Under the pieces are notes generated by a model. The model was not told the DNA's origin. It saw only the letters and a program-made list of their open reading frames with translations, and ran no database searches. A stretch of DNA of 14,930 nucleotides, taken from contig CAZKUV010000018.1 of assembly GCA_964556075.1 (NCBI GenBank), positions 1 to 14,930 of the forward strand, written 5' to 3'. Shown piece after piece: positions 12,610-14,930 of the stretch; position 1 is the stretch's first letter; every line of letters begins with the position of its first letter. The position numbers were made by a program, and so were the translations under genes. Source of the stretch: JAUIHN01 sp964556075 (GTDB taxonomy: Bacteria; Patescibacteriota; Saccharimonadia; Saccharimonadales; Saccharimonadaceae).

Positions 12610-14784
12610 CTAGGTAGCTCCAGGGATGTTAATTATAAACTTTGCCCCTTCTCCCTGTCGGCCCTCTGCTGTTATTGTACCACCATAGCGTTCAACAATC
12701 TTACGGCACACCGCGAGCCCAATACCGGTACCCTCATAACTTCCTCGACCATGCAGACGTTGGAATACGCCGAATATCCGCTCCTCATACTTCTCATCAA
12801 ACCCTATCCCGTTATCTTCGACGGTGATAGCATGCATATTCTTCTTGTCAGTAGAAGGTCTGCTGGTCACTTTCACAACCGGAGGTACGCCTTCTCGGTG
12901 GAATTTTAATGCATTAGCAATCAGATTCTGAAATAGTTGACGCATTTGGGTTGCGTCCGCCATGACAACAGGAAGGTCACCCACCTCGACTCGTCCAGCG
13001 GTTTCATCGAGACGGTTCTCAAGATCAATGAGTACTTCTTCAACTATCTGATTCAAATTAATCTTTACTGGAGTAGGCGGCTTCGTCGTAACGCGCGAGA
13101 ATAGTAATAGATCCTCAATTAGCTGACTCATGCGACCAGCTGCAGCGTGCATTCTCTTTAAGTATTCCGCACCCTCTCCCAGCTGATTGCCGAACTCGTT
13201 CTCTAGAATATCACCAAACGCCTGAATCTTCCTGAGCGGTTCTTGAAGGTCATGGGAAGCAACGTACGCGAAATCCTGTAGTTCCTGGTTACTCCTATGA
13301 AGTTCTTTCTCGATTTCTCGACGACGCTCGACCTCGGCTTCAAGTCCTCGGTTAGTTCTCTCGAGCTGTTCGGTTCGCGATTTGACACGCGATTCAAGCA
13401 TCGCCTTCTCATTCTGAAGCTCGTGCTCAAGACGTTGCGTGTGAGCGAGCTCCACTTGAACTTCATGGAACAGAAGCGCGTTCGTTATCGCAAGTGAGAC
13501 CCGGCTAGCGAGCTCTTCTGCCATAGCGAGATCTTTTTCTGTATAGCCGCTACTCGTTTCAGAACTGACAAAGGTAAGCGCGCCTCTAGTTATCCCTTTG
13601 ACATTGACAGGGGCAACGATAATCGAGTTTAGATGTAAACTCTTCATAAACTCGAGCGTCTCAGGATTATCAATAGATGCTTCCAGTATCTCGTCACTAA
13701 TCCGTGGGTAAAACATCGTACGACAGGTTTCCACTACCTTCGCGACACCAGGCAGTTCTTCGCTCGGTAAAATTGGGTTCCTCGCCCTAAATTCACGTGC
13801 CATTTCAATCTTGTCTGGATCGACGTGAGCAACGGTCACTTGTTCGAAGACGCCATCGTCATTAAGTAAATCGACCGAGCACCAATCAGCCACAGCTGGA
13901 ACGCACATCCGAGCAATAGTCTTTAGAGTTTCTTTATATTCTAGGGACTTGGAAAGTTCCTTATCTGCTTCCAGCAAGAAGTTTTGGATTTGAGTCTGCC
14001 TCTTCTGCTCGTGTATATCAGTATTTGTTCCTATCCAGCTGGTTATCTTACCACTCTTATCCCTTACCGCAACTGCGCGTCCAAGGTGCCAACGGTATTT
14101 TCCGTCATGTCGACGCAACCGGTACTCAATCTCGTAGTCTTTTCCGGTCTTAATTGCATTATCCCAACGCTCAATCGCCATCTCGAGGTCATCCGGATGA
14201 TGGACATGCTTATTTTTCCAACCCCACCCGAGTGTCTCTTCGCCACCTCCGACATACTCATACCAACGCTTATTGAAATATGTAATCTCGCCTTTATCGT
14301 TGGCCATGAAGGCCATTTGCGGCATCGCTTCAACAAGTAGCTTGAATCGTTCCTCGCTCGCTTCCAGGGCATCGCCAGCCGCACGAAGGTCACTAATATC
14401 GTTCTTAATGCCGAGCCAACCGGTTACATTTCCTTTGTCATCCTTGCTTGGAACAATATGTGATAGGAATGGCCGATAAATTCCGTCGGCGCCACGAAGA
14501 GAGACGACCATGTCAAACGGCTCACCTGTCTTAGTCGCTTCTTTCCATTTTTCCAGAATGTGCTGCCGATCGTTCGGGTCATGTGCCGCCTCCCAGTCCT
14601 CGCCGTCTATCTTCCCTGGCGTCACACCGGTGTATTCATACCAGCGCTTATTGTACCAGTAAATATTTCCGTATGGGTCTGCCATCCAACAGAGCGTTGG
14701 AATAGTATCAGCAAGCAGACGGAACCCCTGTACGGTGTCCAGTCTCTGTATAGCCTGTTCTGTTGTAGGAATGGAATTAGACAT
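12610..14784 (-). CDS. PAS-PAS-GAF sensor histidine kinase
   Basis: A 724-residue cytosolic sensor kinase. It has PAS 1 (about 20-132), PAS 2 (about 144-258; both carry the YWYNKRWYEYTG / YFNKRWYEYVG motif and PAC-like ends GWLGIKNDI and SWIGTNTDI), a GAF domain (about 265-440), a coiled coil (about 441-500), HisKA with H511 in YVASHDLQEPLRKI (507-520) and HATPase (about 600-720; N box 619-628, G1 DNGIGFD 657-663, G2 GTGIGLAV 685-692). The phytochrome-style H box and an Rcp1-like partner downstream place it with that kinase class. The single GAF has no phytochrome PHY domain, so no chromophore is predicted. The ligand is unknown. The ATG has no Shine-Dalgarno, but a leader ORF ends 4 bases before it. 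No other in-frame ATG, GTG or TTG precedes it after the upstream stop. Confidence 0.95.
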   Translation of the reverse strand: MSNSIPTTEQAIQRLDTVQGFRLLADTIPTLCWMADPYGNIYWYNKRWYEYTGVTPGKIDGEDWEAAHDPNDRQHILEKWKEATKTGEPFDMVVSLRGADGIYRPFLSHIVPSKDDKGNVTGWLGIKNDISDLRAAGDALEASEERFKLLVEAMPQMAFMANDKGEITYFNKRWYEYVGGGEETLGWGWKNKHVHHPDDLEMAIERWDNAIKTGKDYEIEYRLRRHDGKYRWHLGRAVAVRDKSGKITSWIGTNTDIHEQKRQTQIQNFLLEADKELSKSLEYKETLKTIARMCVPAVADWCSVDLLNDDGVFEQVTVAHVDPDKIEMAREFRARNPILPSEELPGVAKVVETCRTMFYPRISDEILEASIDNPETLEFMKSLHLNSIIVAPVNVKGITRGALTFVSSETSSGYTEKDLAMAEELASRVSLAITNALLFHEVQVELAHTQRLEHELQNEKAMLESRVKSRTEQLERTNRGLEAEVERRREIEKELHRSNQELQDFAYVASHDLQEPLRKIQAFGDILENEFGNQLGEGAEYLKRMHAAAGRMSQLIEDLLLFSRVTTKPPTPVKINLNQIVEEVLIDLENRLDETAGRVEVGDLPVVMADATQMRQLFQNLIANALKFHREGVPPVVKVTSRPSTDKKNMHAITVEDNGIGFDEKYEERIFGVFQRLHGRGSYEGTGIGLAVCRKIVERYGGTITAEGRQGEGAKFIINIPGAT

Positions 14785-14788
14785 AAGG

Positions 14789-14845
14789 TCAGAATGATGG
14801 ATTACCAGACGGGAATTGCTGGTAATTATTATGCAGCAACAGCAT
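14789..14845 (-). CDS. Putative 18-aa leader peptide of the kinase operon
   Basis: ATG at 14845, with AGGAG about 6 bases upstream, opens an 18-codon frame, MLLLHNNYQQFPSGNPSF, ending in TGA 4 bases before the kinase ATG. The kinase itself has no Shine-Dalgarno, so translation of this ORF followed by reinitiation would be its natural route. The frame runs through the hairpin at 14801-14826. No obvious bias to one amino acid, apart from three Leu codons and the Asn/Gln group. The frame is short and may be coincidental, but the ribosome site and spacing are both good. Confidence 0.5.
   Translation of the reverse strand: MLLLHNNYQQFPSGNPSF
14801..14826 (-). promoter_or_regulatory. Hairpin just before the kinase start
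   Basis: ATTACCAG (14826-14819 on the minus strand) pairs perfectly with CTGGTAAT (14808-14801) around a 10-base loop, 16 bases before the kinase ATG and inside the leader ORF. Translation of the leader ORF would open it. No T-run follows. Confidence 0.4.
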
Positions 14846-14860
14846 GGATTCTCCTAGTAG

Positions 14861-14892
14861 CAAAGAGAGGCAAATAATAGTGCCTCTCTTTG
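14861..14892. terminator. 12-bp hairpin at the window edge, possible terminator
   Basis: CAAAGAGAGGCA and TGCCTCTCTTTG form a perfect 12-bp stem around an 8-base loop (14873-14880). No T-run follows on either strand, so it may be a weak or bidirectional terminator, or a leader hairpin of the kinase transcript. A minus-strand frame running in from beyond the window stops with TAA at 14900, 8 bases before it, which would suit a terminator. Next to it TGCGG-TTA-CCGCA (14894-14906) is another small palindrome. Nothing else is visible in 14893-14930. Confidence 0.4.
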
Positions 14893-14930
14893 TCTGCGGT
14901 TACCGCACAATCATCATAACGGTTACGCGC

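Noticed and set aside
12610..14784. True bacteriophytochrome
   Set aside because: No PHY domain and no bilin-binding Cys signature in the PAS or GAF domains; only the H-box style and the Rcp1-like partner resemble phytochrome systems.
14900..14930. C-terminal end of an upstream minus-strand gene (frame ending RVTVMMIVR, stop at 14900)
   Set aside because: Only nine codons are visible, another frame is also open, and nothing can be recognised; mentioned only as context for the edge hairpin.
1..14930. CRISPR arrays, tRNA or rRNA genes, insertion sequences, att sites
   Set aside because: No regularly spaced repeats, no cloverleaf-like segment, no transposase or integrase and no long direct repeats were seen by reading; a tRNAscan or repeat search was not possible here.

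Overview
The window looks like chromosome of a small-genome Patescibacteria/CPR bacterium, most likely a Candidatus Saccharibacteria (TM7) lineage. This rests on the compact layout, several small or secreted proteins of a type I associate with Saccharibacteria, a cysteine-free MutY-like glycosylase of the kind found in CPR genomes, and motif details of the aspartyl-tRNA synthetase. TGA is used as a stop (for example by the secreted protein at 3103 and the response regulator at 12142), so this is not the recoded Gracilibacteria/Absconditabacteria code. The assignment is inferred from protein character; no marker such as 16S rRNA is present. No tRNA, rRNA, CRISPR array, transposase or phage gene was seen.

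Layout. 1-1000: a 68-aa conserved small protein and a two-helix membrane protein, both minus strand. 1106-2688: a MurC-type peptidoglycan ligase (plus) converging with a MazG-like pyrophosphohydrolase (minus), overlapping by 4 bases. 2741-4459: a minus-strand operon of a clusterless MutY-like glycosylase, a secreted protein and a one-helix membrane protein. 4528-5092: a two-gene envelope unit, a small membrane protein followed by a YtxH-like protein. 5181-7047: aspS with a 124-base leader holding a 23-codon upstream ORF and a strong hairpin. 7080-7994: a CNNM/CorC-type CBS-pair membrane protein. 8028-8336: no long gene, but two near-consensus sigma70-type promoters, an operator-like palindrome, a 30-codon ORF and a clear intrinsic terminator, so probably a short abundant transcript. 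8355-9347: a YihY/BrkB membrane protein. 9420-10599: two tiny genes divergent from a Crp/Fnr-family regulator across a dense palindromic promoter region. 10602-14845: a four-gene two-component operon (PAS-PAS-GAF histidine kinase, Rcp1-like response regulator, REC-histidine kinase, single-REC regulator), preceded by an 18-codon leader ORF.

How the genes work together. Murein synthesis (murC), nucleotide-pool and DNA repair (MazG-like, MutY-like), translation (aspS) and envelope genes form ordinary housekeeping. The two-component operon is the main regulatory block: all four proteins appear cytosolic and none has a DNA-binding output, so signals would pass between receiver domains or by protein contact. 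The only recognisable DNA-binding protein is the convergent Crp/Fnr-type regulator.

Expression signals show a pattern. Several operon-leading genes (murC, MazG-like, MutY-like, the aspS upstream ORF, probably the CBS gene) have a -10 hexamer ending 6-8 bases before the start codon and no usable Shine-Dalgarno, pointing to leaderless mRNAs. Most of the remaining genes have AGGAGG-type sites. I found no self-contained unknown system. The best leads are the compact 8.0-8.3 kb transcription unit, the aspS leader, the leader ORF of the kinase and the Crp-like divergent promoter.
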